A DNA stretch of 64,000 nt from Rhynchopus sp. YZ270_cl-10 (GCA_964035575.1 OZ037842.1:1612001-1676000), one strand, 5' to 3'; shown: positions 44,901 through 54,884, counted from the first letter of the stretch. A program made the numbers and translations. Notes: generated by a model from the sequence alone, not told the origin.

Positions 44901-47900
44901 TCTGCCGCTTCTTTGGCGAACACGAGATGAGGTCCGCTGCAGACAAGGCTGCCAAGGGTGTGCACGAATGGGGCGACGACGACGCCTTTCATCTACAGCT
45001 CAGAAGACGCCGTTCGCACAACGGCTACACCGACCGCATCTGTGCAGTGGACTTGCTGTACTTCTTCATCCACCTCCTCAAGGTCGGCACAATGGACCAA
45101 TTCCGCAGTCTCTTCCTGCAGGGCATAGACGACGCTGGGAACACGCCTATGGAGGAAATCAACACTGCCTTCACAGAGCTGAAGAGCGGGGAAGCCGATG
45201 TCAACACGATGGCACAGAAGTGGGTCAAAACGATAATTTTCCTCCAGGTCTTCACAAAAACCTTATTTCGCGAGCGGAAAACCATTATCATCAAAACCTT
45301 TGCCTCTAAAACCCGCGTGGAGGCGTTGCAGGGAAGGTACACTGCGTGGTGTGGGCCTTGCTTTGGGTTGCTTGAGGCGGAGAAGAAGAAGTTCAAATCG
45401 TTAAACGCTGTGGCACATGACTGCGACCCTGACGAAGTTGCCGTGGAATACAAGATACAGAACTGCCCGCACGCCCCTCTGGGTGGGTCTCCTTGGGCCT
45501 TTCTTCCTCTCTTCGAAGTCGTGAAGGTGGCGTCCGTCACACAACGCATGCAGGACGGCGAAGGCGACGGGAAGACATCCTTCTACCACGAAATCATCTG
45601 CGACGTCGTGACCAAGGAGGAGGCCGAGCCCTTCCCAGAAGAGGTCCTCGAGAGTGCACTGTGGGGCATACGCCGCATCAACAAACGCTGCGCCGCAGAA
45701 CGCAAAGTGACACAACGCTCTGCGAAGCTCGTCACCACGGAAACCCATATGCGCACCACCCTCACCACAGAGGCGTCCCTCCACACAGCAAAGCTCTGCC
45801 TCTTATCCGAAGCACTTCGCGTCCACAGCGCTGCCACGCACGCTGCTTCTCAAGAAACCGCACGACTTCTCCTCTTCAAAAGCTTTCTTGACACCGCCAC
45901 TGCCGTCCACAACGACTGTGGCGTCTCCTTCAGCTACCTCTGCGTCTATTCGGAGGAGTTGTCAGAACGGCAAAGGGTTGTCTCGGAGTGCACACAGAGC
46001 ATCTACTGTGATGTGTGGTTTCCTGCTTTGGGCGAGTTGGAGAGGGTGGGAAGGGAGGGGATCGTGGTGGAGGTGCAGGAGGCGTCTGCGCTGCTTGCTT
46101 TGGAGCGTTCGTTTTGTGTGTCTGCGAATTGCATCTTTGTGGAGGAATGTGTCGCGAGGGAGCAGGCGTGGGTGTTGTACTGCGAGCAGAGCAGGCGCTT
46201 TGCGTTGGCGTACGATGCTGTCAGTATATGGGCGCGTCATGTCTTTGCGGAGATCAGCAGCCGTGAAGAGATTCTGCGGAGAACGGAGTACAAGACCTGT
46301 CTCTTTGCCGTGAAGAAGCTGCAGTGTGTGCTCATGCACGGCTGGTGTGCCTCTTCAGTTGCTCTTAAGCGGAATGTTCTCTTCGCAAAGCACTGCACAT
46401 CCTTCGCAGATAGCAGTGAAGTCATCATAAGAGACAGCATCCAACAGCGCTACACCCACTCCGTCGTTGGGTTTGCATTCGAAGTCGAATGGATGAAAGC
46501 AATCTCGCTGTTGTTTCAAAGGCAGGTGAAGGTATTTGACGAGATCGTGCACATCTTTCGGGTGCAGCAGACTGAGGTCTTCGTCAACGCACTCCTGCAA
46601 AGGGAAAAGAACAGCGCCCAGGCGCTCCAGCACGAAGAGAAGAAGGAACGCAAACGGACAGAGCGAAGCTTTGCAATACTCTGTGCAGAGTGCAGAATAG
46701 CTGGCTGTGTGACTCTTGAAACGCAACTTCGGGATGGAATAGAGAAGCAACAGAGCCTGTTTACACGACACATCTTGTCCACATCTGTGATTGCGATCGA
46801 CGCTCACAACGGATTCACCAGGATCATGCAGAAACACCCCAGCCACGTTCTATGCAAACTCCCAACAATATCCGAACACTCATTGCGCAGTACGAAATAT
46901 GCAGGCGCCGTTACGCCCATCGCCGACCCGTCCCTGCTGTTTTGTGCATTGGAGAAGGCAGAGGTGCAGGTGCAGAATGTGTTTGAGGAGATGGTTGTCA
47001 ACCTGAGTGATGGTGCGTCGGTGCAGGAGACGCGCGCTGCGCTGGCAGTGATGTGCGTGCAGCTGTACCGTGCGTTCCTTGATGACAACGAGATGAACGA
47101 CGCTGCAGTGCTGGCGACGTCCCCTCTCCTCCTGCTTGTGGCACACCTCTGCTTCGGTATCGGTGCAGCACAGCGCATCCCTGGCACGTCAGCTTCCCGC
47201 AACATCCTCCGTGAGGTCGTCAACGAAGACAAATGGACACAGACACGTCTCGTTCTCTTCACCGCCATGCAGCTCGTCGGCACAACCCCACCCACCCCAC
47301 CGGCAGACAAGCTCGGTACAATTCTGGTTTCAGCGGTGGGCGGGAAGGGTAACCTCCCTCTTCTCGGGTCGTCTGTTTTTGGTGGCATTGTGGACACTGA
47401 TGTGTCTGCGGCGTTTGTACGTCGTGGCCGTCTACACCGTGCACAGCTGTGCGAAGTGCTGCGTGGTGTGGCCCACGCAGAGTGGTGGGTGCTGCACACC
47501 TTCACAACGCCGTACCAGAGTGTGTGTGGCACGGACCTGCAACGCTTCTGCCTGCAGGCGCTCTCCACAAAGGCACTGCTCTGCCTTGAGGAGCGTGCAC
47601 GCTTTGCAGACAGGCTGCTGCAGTTTGATGTTACCGCCCCTTCAAATCATACACTCTCTGCCCCGTCGCAACAGGTCACAACAAGGCGTACTGGGCTGAG
47701 CAGCACGACCCAGACCACGACTGCAGAGGAGGACGAAGAGGAGGAGGAGGAGGAGGAGGAAACTGAGAGCGACGAAGAGGGTGAGGAGGAGCTGGCGGCG
47801 CCCGCACCAGCAGCGCTAGCACCACCACCGCCACCGCCACCACCAGCAGCAGCAGCAGAGGTAGTGGTGGCAGCTCCACCACCTGAGTGGAGCTGCAGTC

Positions 47901-49543
47901 AGTGCACACTCGTGAACCCCTTTGATGCCACCACATGCTCAGTGTGCGGGCACCAGTACACAGCACAGCAACCGCCCAAGGGCACGGCGGAGGAGGAGTA
48001 CTCAATGCCATCAGACTCAGAGAACGCCGGGTCACGCAGGCAGTCGCAGGCCGAAGGGGCACAACCGAGCACCCATCGTGGGTCGCTTCCCCAAGCTGAT
48101 GCTGTTCAAAAGGGCAGAGCAAAGGTCAGCGGTGCAATGGACGGAGGCGATGCCAGCAGTGGGTCTTCTGCTGAGGCTGGAGGTGTTGGAGGTGTCAGCA
48201 CCCGTCAGAAGGAGCAGGACGCAGAAGAAAGCGAGAGCTCATCAGAAGAGGAAGAAGAAGAAGAAGAGGAGGAGGATGAGGAGGAGGAAGAGGAAACACC
48301 CACCAAAGCTGTTTCACCCGGCTCCTCACCGTTGGTGCCCAAGAAGCAAACTGCACCCTCGGCAGCAATGCCCTCCGCAGCAGGGCCTTCCGCAACTGTG
48401 CAATGGAACTGTACAAGATGCACTCTCTCAAACCCCGCATCTGCCACCACCTGTGAGATGTGTGATGCAGATCGTCCCACTTCAGCGGCACCTGTGAAGC
48501 AGCAGGCACCACCACCGCTGCCAGCAGCAGCAAAGGTAGTAGCGGCAGCCTCACCACCACCCGGGTGGAGCTGCAGTCAGTGCACACTCGTGAACCCCTT
48601 CGACGCCACCACATGCTCAGTGTGTGGGCACCAATACACAGCACAGCAACCGCCCAAGGGCACGGCGGAGGAGGAGTACTCAATGCCATCAGACTCAGAG
48701 AACGCCGGGTCACGCAGGCAGTCGCAGGCCGAAGGGGCACAACCGAGCACCCATCGTGGGTCGCTTCCCCAAGCTGATGCTGTTCAAAAGGGCAGAGCAA
48801 AGGTCAGCGGTGCAATGGACGGCGGCGATGCTAGCAGTGGGTCCTCTGCTGAGGATGGAGGTGTTGGAGGTGTCAGTACCCGTCGTGGCACACTTCCCCA
48901 ACAGGAGGAAACACCGACCAAGGCTGTCTCACCTGGCTCCTCACCGTTGGTGCCCAAGAAGCAGACTGCACCCTCGGCAGCAATGCCCTCCGCAGCAGGG
49001 CCTTCCGCAACTGGACAATGGAACTGTACAAGATGCACTCTCTCAAACCCCGCATCTGCCACCACCTGCGAGATGTGTGATGCAGATCGTCCCACTCCAG
49101 CGGCACCTGTAAAGCAGGCACCACCACCGCCACCCGGGTGGAGTTGCAGTCAGTGCACACTCGTGAACCCCTTTGACGCCACCACATGCTCAGTGTGTGG
49201 GCACACCCCAGCACGCACACCTCCTCCTGTTGGCACGGCGGAGGAGGAGTACTCAATGCCATCAGACTCAGAGCATGATGCAGGCTCACCACGGGCACAG
49301 TCCACTCGTCGTGGGACGCTTCCCCAAGCTGACGTTGTTCCTAAAGGCAGAGCACAGGCCAGCGGTGCAATGGACGGTGGTGATGACAGTAGCGGGGAGT
49401 CCTCTGCGGAAGATGAGGAGAAAAAGAGTGCCAACACAGGACACGCTGCAACCACTGTGAATGCAGCACGGCCAGCAGCGTCTGCTGTTGGCACGATGGA
49501 GCCCGATTATGACGACGAGTTTACCTCTTCTGAGGAAGGGTAA
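41927..49543 (+). CDS. Giant protein with five C-terminal RanBP2-type zinc fingers
   Basis: An uninterrupted frame of 2538 codons. The N-terminal 70 residues are basic and disordered. Residues from about 70 to 1900 are mostly helical and charged, with a long Ala/Thr/Pro stretch near 720-790 (many GCA codons), and match no family I recognise. The last 650 residues hold acidic E runs and five RanBP2-type fingers of form W-x-C-x2-C-x10-C-x2-C, alternating WSCSQCTLVNPFDATTCSVC (three, near 1986, 2212, 2404) and WNCTRCTLSNPASATTCEMC (two, near 2159, 2364). Such fingers bind ubiquitin or single-stranded RNA in other proteins. The intervening 100-residue spacer is also duplicated almost exactly at DNA level, so this tail expanded recently. 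Protein role unknown. The start follows an AG at 41911. Confidence 0.88.
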   Translation: MIPQAVEAAPRDVASPRDPPWNGAHPTSRQKHAHLKAQRHPIRPKNPKQRTQMDNQTPQRQKSRLTKVRRLPNQRANFGEIFETVLSPRASPRKGSVKAFRSVVDSVDPLLHCYADDLAWQETLDAMCLREERLKQSFETLLLTGSTQTSGPLALETRHSGALTCFATDESDGSDSLDGTAHKVACLSTSLIAQVKQRIEDGKQQLWDTDAGERGAVTSAEKGVLLTELVNAHSHSDIHLFTATCQTLVNLYGFHEETSELCFDATEEREDEDKEQPQIAHKDPVGFTEETLREHDCKRLVFSHSPDDVYPLSQMARKKALRALWGTQRSFIDITPPGMVPARSVVPFSSDSPSLSFNNTTLQQMVSEVGVHLRDVFCGRFRHRLGKVVRTLLTLEREKEGDAVHELLENVYYLRDTPNTNTNTTDAKRRSREEEDRRRRLHSGCLLEEPLCAHDGTLLRDYYPKKCVSAHALLSTSIEAAYQEYREQVPHLPCGGDPSKLSVFCLLLSTTSSAEAVSKLLFMQSVPENNRAESKLKGLGQIGATLQHALDVVMADAFFDAFGLDCDDSSEEEGEVKEMVTKASNLKRIQTELREKLLFEKEFVRAMRDVEAEAKAENGSATSDSEDDSESSRQDKRRAAPTQEEVAAATADLKKWIKVFFCALSALETEHRTELPKAATQHHALFEEEAPLFTSSSIALPRDKDVTNTTAPVTGAAKVTKIAVPVPSIAGAAKSAAKAIPMTTISGTAASVAAAATPTVAKAIPMTKPTMATPTPTPAAIAAVALAAAAAAADISHSTEGGLHIHGLSFALPPVNGVRHVYFGPFSVISHPRRVREGADFCSTLRRVTAHIVTQSRERQLLSSQRHLAAHGHTVAERSLHTADTLSCVLAQWDARVTRPLAIRAPFIPLTLNNEDMLRGRALQACRRGDNHFKDFFDNTPLNEYSRIQGALWGLYYDKQGDVLDELLDNLKSTDGGTNVVPISLCAATHRLCRFFGEHEMRSAADKAAKGVHEWGDDDAFHLQLRRRRSHNGYTDRICAVDLLYFFIHLLKVGTMDQFRSLFLQGIDDAGNTPMEEINTAFTELKSGEADVNTMAQKWVKTIIFLQVFTKTLFRERKTIIIKTFASKTRVEALQGRYTAWCGPCFGLLEAEKKKFKSLNAVAHDCDPDEVAVEYKIQNCPHAPLGGSPWAFLPLFEVVKVASVTQRMQDGEGDGKTSFYHEIICDVVTKEEAEPFPEEVLESALWGIRRINKRCAAERKVTQRSAKLVTTETHMRTTLTTEASLHTAKLCLLSEALRVHSAATHAASQETARLLLFKSFLDTATAVHNDCGVSFSYLCVYSEELSERQRVVSECTQSIYCDVWFPALGELERVGREGIVVEVQEASALLALERSFCVSANCIFVEECVAREQAWVLYCEQSRRFALAYDAVSIWARHVFAEISSREEILRRTEYKTCLFAVKKLQCVLMHGWCASSVALKRNVLFAKHCTSFADSSEVIIRDSIQQRYTHSVVGFAFEVEWMKAISLLFQRQVKVFDEIVHIFRVQQTEVFVNALLQREKNSAQALQHEEKKERKRTERSFAILCAECRIAGCVTLETQLRDGIEKQQSLFTRHILSTSVIAIDAHNGFTRIMQKHPSHVLCKLPTISEHSLRSTKYAGAVTPIADPSLLFCALEKAEVQVQNVFEEMVVNLSDGASVQETRAALAVMCVQLYRAFLDDNEMNDAAVLATSPLLLLVAHLCFGIGAAQRIPGTSASRNILREVVNEDKWTQTRLVLFTAMQLVGTTPPTPPADKLGTILVSAVGGKGNLPLLGSSVFGGIVDTDVSAAFVRRGRLHRAQLCEVLRGVAHAEWWVLHTFTTPYQSVCGTDLQRFCLQALSTKALLCLEERARFADRLLQFDVTAPSNHTLSAPSQQVTTRRTGLSSTTQTTTAEEDEEEEEEEEETESDEEGEEELAAPAPAALAPPPPPPPPAAAAEVVVAAPPPEWSCSQCTLVNPFDATTCSVCGHQYTAQQPPKGTAEEEYSMPSDSENAGSRRQSQAEGAQPSTHRGSLPQADAVQKGRAKVSGAMDGGDASSGSSAEAGGVGGVSTRQKEQDAEESESSSEEEEEEEEEEDEEEEEETPTKAVSPGSSPLVPKKQTAPSAAMPSAAGPSATVQWNCTRCTLSNPASATTCEMCDADRPTSAAPVKQQAPPPLPAAAKVVAAASPPPGWSCSQCTLVNPFDATTCSVCGHQYTAQQPPKGTAEEEYSMPSDSENAGSRRQSQAEGAQPSTHRGSLPQADAVQKGRAKVSGAMDGGDASSGSSAEDGGVGGVSTRRGTLPQQEETPTKAVSPGSSPLVPKKQTAPSAAMPSAAGPSATGQWNCTRCTLSNPASATTCEMCDADRPTPAAPVKQAPPPPPGWSCSQCTLVNPFDATTCSVCGHTPARTPPPVGTAEEEYSMPSDSEHDAGSPRAQSTRRGTLPQADVVPKGRAQASGAMDGGDDSSGESSAEDEEKKSANTGHAATTVNAARPAASAVGTMEPDYDDEFTSSEEG
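47884..49230 (+). repeat. Intragenic segmental repeats encoding zinc-finger modules
   Basis: Blocks at about 47885-48225, 48562-48880 and (shorter) 49138-49400 are near-identical in DNA, as are 48345-48485 and 48962-49100. The pattern A-B-A-B-A of finger types suggests duplication of an A+B unit of roughly 600 bp. Confidence 0.85.
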
Positions 49544-49930
49544 GATTGCTGTGTGTGCTTTGCTTTGCCTCCCTCTCCCTGGTGCTGCCACCTGCGTCCG
49601 CAGAGGCAGTTTGCACCACAATTTTTAACAGATTTTAACAATGTCTTTTACAAACATACCCCCTTTTTAAAACCGAACAATTCGCCCCCCCCCCCAGTAG
49701 TAACCTCAAAAAGAAACCCCACACTGCCCCCACTTTTCCCCCACCTTTTTCCCTCAACCCTTTCCCCCCGACAAATTTCCCTTTCTCAGGTTTTCTCCAC
49801 TCCTCTTTTCACACTTGACCCCTCTTGACTGATCTACTAAGCAGAACAACTAGCTACTGTTGGACTATCTTACCTCTTTTCAACATTAGTTTCTAACCTC
49901 CCTGACCCTTCTTAGCACTTTGTCAGTGCC
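49544..49930. other. Spacer with C-rich tract
   Basis: No gene seen. C/T-rich throughout. ACCCTTCTTAG (AG at 49914-49915) lies 16 bases before the next ATG and is a strong candidate acceptor. Confidence 0.5.
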
Positions 49931-50632
49931 ATGGTACTGTGCGACATATGCTTTGAACCTGCAGTACGGATATGCACCCTCTGCGAGGTAGGCGGGTGTT
50001 TATCCTTAGTGTGTGCGAAGGAAGGTTGCTTCGAGGCTGCACACCATCCTGCGGTGCTTGCGGTGCACGTTACATTTGTTCGGCCGTTGTGTGCCCTTGG
50101 GTCTGGTGGTGCCACCCCCGGGTCAAGATTCGATAGCAACCGCACCGAACTGCACAAAGCCGCCCTGCGTGAACGATGCGAAGAACAGATGAGCCAGCCC
50201 CCAGATGGCGGCGTTCTCTTCTTCAAAGCAGCTCACAGACTGGCCCTGTGGCATCTCGACAATGCTTACCTCACTGTACAGCTCGATGCAGAGATTGTAC
50301 ACCTAGAGCTTGAGCACCGTGCGCACTGTCGTGCATTAGACGACGAAGCCTTCAGCTCAGCAAGCGAGGAGGAGGAAGGGGAAGGTTCAGAACAATGCTG
50401 GTACTGCGATAAGTGCGGCAGCGCAAACGATTTGGAACAGTTTGAATGTGAATGCGTTGTGGATTCGGAGGAGGAGGGGGAGGAGGAAGTGGCCGAGTGG
50501 GTCAACGTCACGATGTCTGTGCATGACACAGCCACGGAGGGTTCCGAGTGCGACACATCTGACTCTGGTGTAAAGGTGGAAGACCGCTACGACACGGAAA
50601 CCCCTGAAGTGTCAGAGGGAGAAGATGTCTAG
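49931..50632 (+). CDS. Small zinc-finger protein (HIT/B-box-like), acidic tail
   Basis: A single-exon 233-residue protein. The N-terminus binds zinc by pattern: Cys at 4, 7, 15, 18, 23, 28, 33 and His at 38, close to HIT-type or B-box fingers (VLCDICFEPAVRICTLCEVG). A central helical region holds many charged residues. The C-terminal third is acidic (SSASEEEEGEGSEQ) and contains a second Cys cluster, CWYCDKCGSAND…CEC, reminiscent of the RanBP2 fingers in the upstream gene. The cysteine and histidine spacing of the first finger is identical to the gene at 52068, so the two are paralogues, though the rest has diverged. There is no signal or membrane segment. It probably mediates protein contacts. 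No precise role can be assigned. Confidence 0.82.
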   Translation: MVLCDICFEPAVRICTLCEVGGCLSLVCAKEGCFEAAHHPAVLAVHVTFVRPLCALGSGGATPGSRFDSNRTELHKAALRERCEEQMSQPPDGGVLFFKAAHRLALWHLDNAYLTVQLDAEIVHLELEHRAHCRALDDEAFSSASEEEEGEGSEQCWYCDKCGSANDLEQFECECVVDSEEEGEEEVAEWVNVTMSVHDTATEGSECDTSDSGVKVEDRYDTETPEVSEGEDV

Positions 50633-52067
50633 TCGCCTGAGAGCCTGGAGCATGTCATTTCAGTCCATTATGACGCGGCAGATGTTCGTATAATAATATG
50701 GTCCACCATCGTCGTGTTGGTAGGTGTTGCGCAGTTACCTAGCTTGTTTTGGTTAAAGATGACGCGTGAGAAGCAAACATTCATCTTTCATTTTTTTGTT
50801 TTGTTTTTTTCCCCTTTTCGTTGTCCGTTTCCTGGACAACGACCCTTGGTACCGGCACGCCACAGCATGTTACACCTGTTGCTGTTGGTGGTAAGGTATA
50901 TGTGCCTGCACCTTAATCAGTGTCTGTGCACTAATTATTGTTATTATTTTTTTTTGCTGCAAACAATTGTGTTGGTGTAGCTGCCTTGTGTATTTTTTTT
51001 TGCTCTTTTTGGTTACTATCCAACGAGGTTTTAGTTTTGTTTTAGAGAGATGTGCATATGAGGCTCTTTCTTTCTATTTTATTTTTTCTGTGGGACAACG
51101 TACCTCTTTTCGAGCCCCTAGCCTGATTTTTTTCTTATGAAGTGCGACATGTTTCCCCTCGCCTTGGGATGGCGCTAAAAAAACTCACCACACAACGTGG
51201 ATGGGCTTCTCTTTTGGGATGTTCTTCCGTCTTACTTTTTCTTTGAAGGTAACACCTACCTAGCTACCTATCTAGCTACCTAGGCTCATTTTACCAACTT
51301 TTTCTCTCTCTGTTTGTTTGTTTCTTTTTCTTTTTCCTGTTTTCGGAGCTGAAGGCATATCAGATGCGATGCTCAATGGATGTAGGGACATCATGGTTTC
51401 AGGTCCACCCACGGCGGTGTTGGTCACCAAGGTACACTGCCATGAGAGAGTACTTTGTATATCACGCCGACTTTCCTTTGTGGCCATACCCGTACACATT
51501 CTACCTGTAACGTGTACATTTTCTTGACGTTTCCTCCCAGCCAATCCTATTTCTTCAGGTACATACTGTTGTTTACGCTAAATATATTTTACGATGAAAA
51601 ATACGCAAAAGAACGACTGCATTTCTGATGCAGTCGTGCAAAAAAAATAATTCAGAACTTTCACAACACAATGCCCATTGTACCCCACTCCCCCCCCCCC
51701 CCCCCCACATCCTATATCCTTGCATGCTTCTTTCTTTATTATTTTTTTTCGAGATAAAGCACAACCCCACCCCCCACCCCTTTTCCCCTCAAAATACCCT
51801 CTTCCTCCTCCTCCCCCTCCCCCTAAATTGGGCCGTATTCAGCAGAAATTACCCCATATTTTACCACAGAAAAAAAATCCCCTTACCCTACATACACAGC
51901 CCCCCCCCCCCCCCCCTCCCTTTAGCTCTCTTTCCTCTCCACAGATTTGATTTTCGTGATCGTTTAACGCTTCAACTCAAAAAAAGGGCGACATTGTGTA
52001 CAGATCCTACCTCGGTAGGTGATTGTCGATACAACAAAAAAACCCCCCTTCTTCGTTTTTGATTCGA
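50633..52067. other. Spacer with repeats and poly-C tracts
   Basis: No gene seen. It has a weak hairpin-family copy at 50756-50790 (AAAGATG…CATCTTTC), a 95-nt dispersed repeat at 51377-51465 and long C runs at about 51688-51705 and 51901-51916. A pyrimidine tract ending CTCTCCACAG (AG at 51943-51944) lies 124 bases before the next gene. Confidence 0.5.
51377..51465 (+). repeat. 95-nt dispersed repeat, copy 3
   Basis: GGATGTAGGGACATCATGG, TTCAGGTCCACCCACGG, CACCAAGGTACACTGCCATG, AGAGAG and TTTGTATATCACG. More diverged than the other copies. Confidence 0.65.
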
Positions 52068-52862
52068 ATGTTCACCTGCTCAGTGTGCACATCCCCTGCG
52101 ACGCAGTATTGTGCGTTGTGCTCGACACAAGAATGTGCGCTGAATTTATGCTCGGGAGAGAGTTGCTTTGAGACGTCCCATTTTGTTTCTTTGCGCGAGG
52201 TGCATCGGAGAAAGCTGCTTCCGCTGCAAGACACTACACATGAGGATACACAAGAAGAACGCCTCACCATTCTGGTTGACGAATGCAATGAGGTTTCCTC
52301 ACGCCATGCTGTGCTTGAGGCAAAGGTTGCGGCACGGTACTGTACGGCACGGTGTTGTCTTGCAGAGGAGACGCAACGAGGTAGCATTGCATGCGATGAA
52401 GGCGGCGTATGGGGAAAGATGAGTGCGAAGTTCCGTCTCGAGATATTAGAGATGGGTGAGGCTATGGAGCTGGCCGCAGTGCGTGGTGCGTGCAGAGCGG
52501 AGAAGAAGGTGTTGATGCAGGCCTTTGGCGACGCGGTGCCAGCGTCGGCAGGGTTCTTCTCGCCTCCGGTGTCGTGCTTGACGTCGCCGTTGTTTTGTCC
52601 TTCGCCATATCTCTCGCCAGCGCAGCTGTCTCCTGCACCGCTGTCCCCACCCCAACCCTCCCTCTGCCCAAGCACCTCCCAAGGCGAATCCGACACAGCA
52701 ACGAACGTCACCGACAACGACGACGACGCAGTGGAGAACTGCCCCGAGGTCTTTGGCAAGGTCGTCCGTCGTGTGTCGTTCTACAGGGAGCCCTCGCAAT
52801 GCCTTTCGCGCGCAGAGTCGCTCCACCTCGGCAACGGGCAAGGCATCTATGCGGTGATATAA
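52068..52862 (+). CDS. Small zinc-finger protein (HIT/B-box-like), paralogue
   Basis: A 264-residue protein starting at the ATG at 52068 (an upstream in-frame TTG extension is rejected). Cys 4, 7, 15, 18, 23, 28, 33 and His 38 (MFTCSVCTSPATQYCALCST…) match the spacing of the preceding gene's finger exactly. A helical middle (about 50-170), rich in Glu, Ala and Arg, may form a coiled coil. A Ser/Pro-rich linker follows (FCPSPYLSPAQLSPAPLSPP), then an acidic patch and a basic end containing VVRRVSFYREPS, a likely phosphosite. There is no second Cys cluster, unlike the paralogue. A local duplication followed by divergence is the simplest origin. Function unknown. Confidence 0.82.
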   Translation: MFTCSVCTSPATQYCALCSTQECALNLCSGESCFETSHFVSLREVHRRKLLPLQDTTHEDTQEERLTILVDECNEVSSRHAVLEAKVAARYCTARCCLAEETQRGSIACDEGGVWGKMSAKFRLEILEMGEAMELAAVRGACRAEKKVLMQAFGDAVPASAGFFSPPVSCLTSPLFCPSPYLSPAQLSPAPLSPPQPSLCPSTSQGESDTATNVTDNDDDAVENCPEVFGKVVRRVSFYREPSQCLSRAESLHLGNGQGIYAVI

Positions 52863-53126
52863 AGAGGGAGGTGAAGGGTTTATTTGTGAATGCTCTTGAA
52901 GGTGTTGTTGGTGGCGAAAAGTCGTCTCGATTTTTTTTTTTCAGCGCGAAAAACTGGAAAAAATGTTTCTGTGTTTTTTTTTGCGTTTTGGAAAGATGAT
53001 TTTGAGGGTCAATATATCCTATTCAGAATCTCATTGTGTCCATCTTAACAGCTTTTCTGGCTTCTTTTGTCTCAAAAGATCACTATAGTGTACTAATCCA
53101 ATCTTATTGCGTGCTTTCATCCCGGA

Positions 53127-53170
53127 TGGCTGGCATCGTGGGTCAGTCGGAGGTGCCTGCATCAACTACA
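53127..53170 (+). repeat. Dispersed CTGGCATYGT repeat, copy 2
   Basis: CATCCCGGATGGCTGGCATC, GTGGGTCAGTCGGAGGTGCC and TGCATCAAC. GGCAT can pair with GTGCC. Confidence 0.65.
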
Positions 53171-53469
53171 GTTTTTGTACTTCCTTTTTCACTTACAATT
53201 TCCATTTTTCTCACCCCGCAGTCTGTGTACTTCACACGAGACAACAATCCTAATACTGAACGCTGTGTTTCCTCTCGTATTGCAAACCAGCAGAAGGAGA
53301 GACGAGAGACTCTACACTCAACAAGAATTATCAAACCCCCCCAAAAAAAAGCCCTCAACCGCGCCTCTCATGTGTACCCCTCTGAGGAGGAGGTTCTTTG
53401 ATGTGCTAAATGTATTGTTTGTTTTTTTTACACCTTCTCTTCTGTTGTTGGCCGCAGGGTACTTATGTT

Positions 53470-53525
53470 TTCATCCGGCGCTGGCATTGTATGTAGGTCA
53501 GTCGGAGGTGCCTGCATCAATAACT
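53470..53525 (+). repeat. Dispersed CTGGCATYGT repeat, copy 3
   Basis: CATCCGGCGCTGGCATTGTA, GGTCAGTCGGAGGTGCCTGC and ATCAA, followed by a T run. It lies 340 bases after copy 2 in the same orientation. Confidence 0.65.
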
Positions 53526-54597
53526 ACCATTTTTTTTTTTTGTGAAAAAAAGTTGGGAACATTTTTGATCCCTCTTCTTCCTATGCTATCAATTTGTTGA
53601 ATGCATGTGTTGAAATACTTTTTTTTGTGTTTTTGTTTAGCGCATACCGCTCATATGTATGAAGTCACCTCTCCCCCTCTGAAACCAATTGCTGGACACC
53701 TCGCGAGTTTAGTATAACAAAACCATTTTTCATGAAATGTGATCAAAAAAACCGGACCAAAAAAAAACGAAGATCTTTACAAAAAGCATTAACCCAAAAG
53801 TTAAGCAGATTTTCTCAACTATGCTCAATCTGCCCCTTGAGGAAAACGCTGAGCAAGATGGGATGATAAATGTTTTTTGATGGTTTTTGCTCTGCAAATA
53901 GCAATTTACACAACACACCTCATTTTTCTTCTCTTGGTGAGGATGAGAGACTTGGGTTCAACTAACCAACTTTTTCTTGTCTATTTTTTATTTTTTTGTT
54001 TCCAGCACCATCTCAGCTTCCCGCCAAATGCTAAGTCCTTCCTGTGGTGACTACGTCTGTGGAAAGCGTTTTGTACCCACCATACGGTACCATTCCTTTT
54101 GGGTGCGTAAAGTGCACACTGCCATGCATCCCCTGCCACGTTTGTATCCTACCACAAGACAAATCCGCCAGAATCGCCTGCGCTTTTCTAAGTTTTCTTT
54201 ATTTACACAAAACACGGCTTTGTCCTGGGAAATGTATTTGGCAGGTTTTTTTCTTTCTTTTGTACCTATTTTTTCTTGTCCTTTTTAGTGAACGGGGTTC
54301 AAATAAAACCGTCAAGGTTTCCCCCATTATTATCCCTTTCTTTTGTTCCCAACCTGTTTTGTAAACCCCCACTGAAGGGGGTGAAGGGGAACTAGACTAC
54401 ACGGGGGGTTGGGTTAAACAAGTTTACTTGGTATGAAGGGTTTTTGTGCGCGAGCAAAGGGCATTGTTGGAAACATGGTTTACCCTTCCCAATGGGTACC
54501 TTCGTTAGGCAGCAATTCTTGAGGGGAGTCCAGTCCAGTTGCGCATAATTTTTTTTTTTTCTTTTTCAAAAAATATTTACGATTCATTTTTTGGCAA

Positions 54598-54628
54598 AGA
54601 TGTGTGCAGCGAGGCACATTCATCTTTC
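54598..54628 (+). repeat. Dispersed hairpin copy (TGTGC type)
   Basis: AAGATG, TGTGC, loop AGCGAG, GCACA, bulge TT, CATCTT. All pairs of the outer and inner stems are intact. Confidence 0.75.
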
Positions 54629-54884
54629 AATTCTTTGAGAAAAAAAAACCTCTCCCCAGAAAATGCGCACCCTCAGAAAATATCACCCCCCCCCCTTCTT
54701 AACTGAAAGTGACAAAACTTTGGATTACCCCTCCCTATATTTTTTTCACTGTCACATTGTTTTGGTCAGTGTACCAAGATACACCACGTCCCCCCTTTTA
54801 TTTTTTTATTTTCACTGAGCTACATAGATCATCTTCTCATCCGTCTTTATATTTTTTTTCAGATGAAAATAATAAATCATGAAA

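Noticed and set aside
52023-52067. N-terminal extension of the second zinc-finger protein
   Set aside because: It begins with TTG. The ATG at 52068 gives ligand spacing identical to the paralogue.
54360-54550. Possible structured RNA gene in a stretch without long T runs
   Set aside because: No tRNA boxes, no recognisable snRNA, 5S or spliced-leader signature and no clear global fold by eye.
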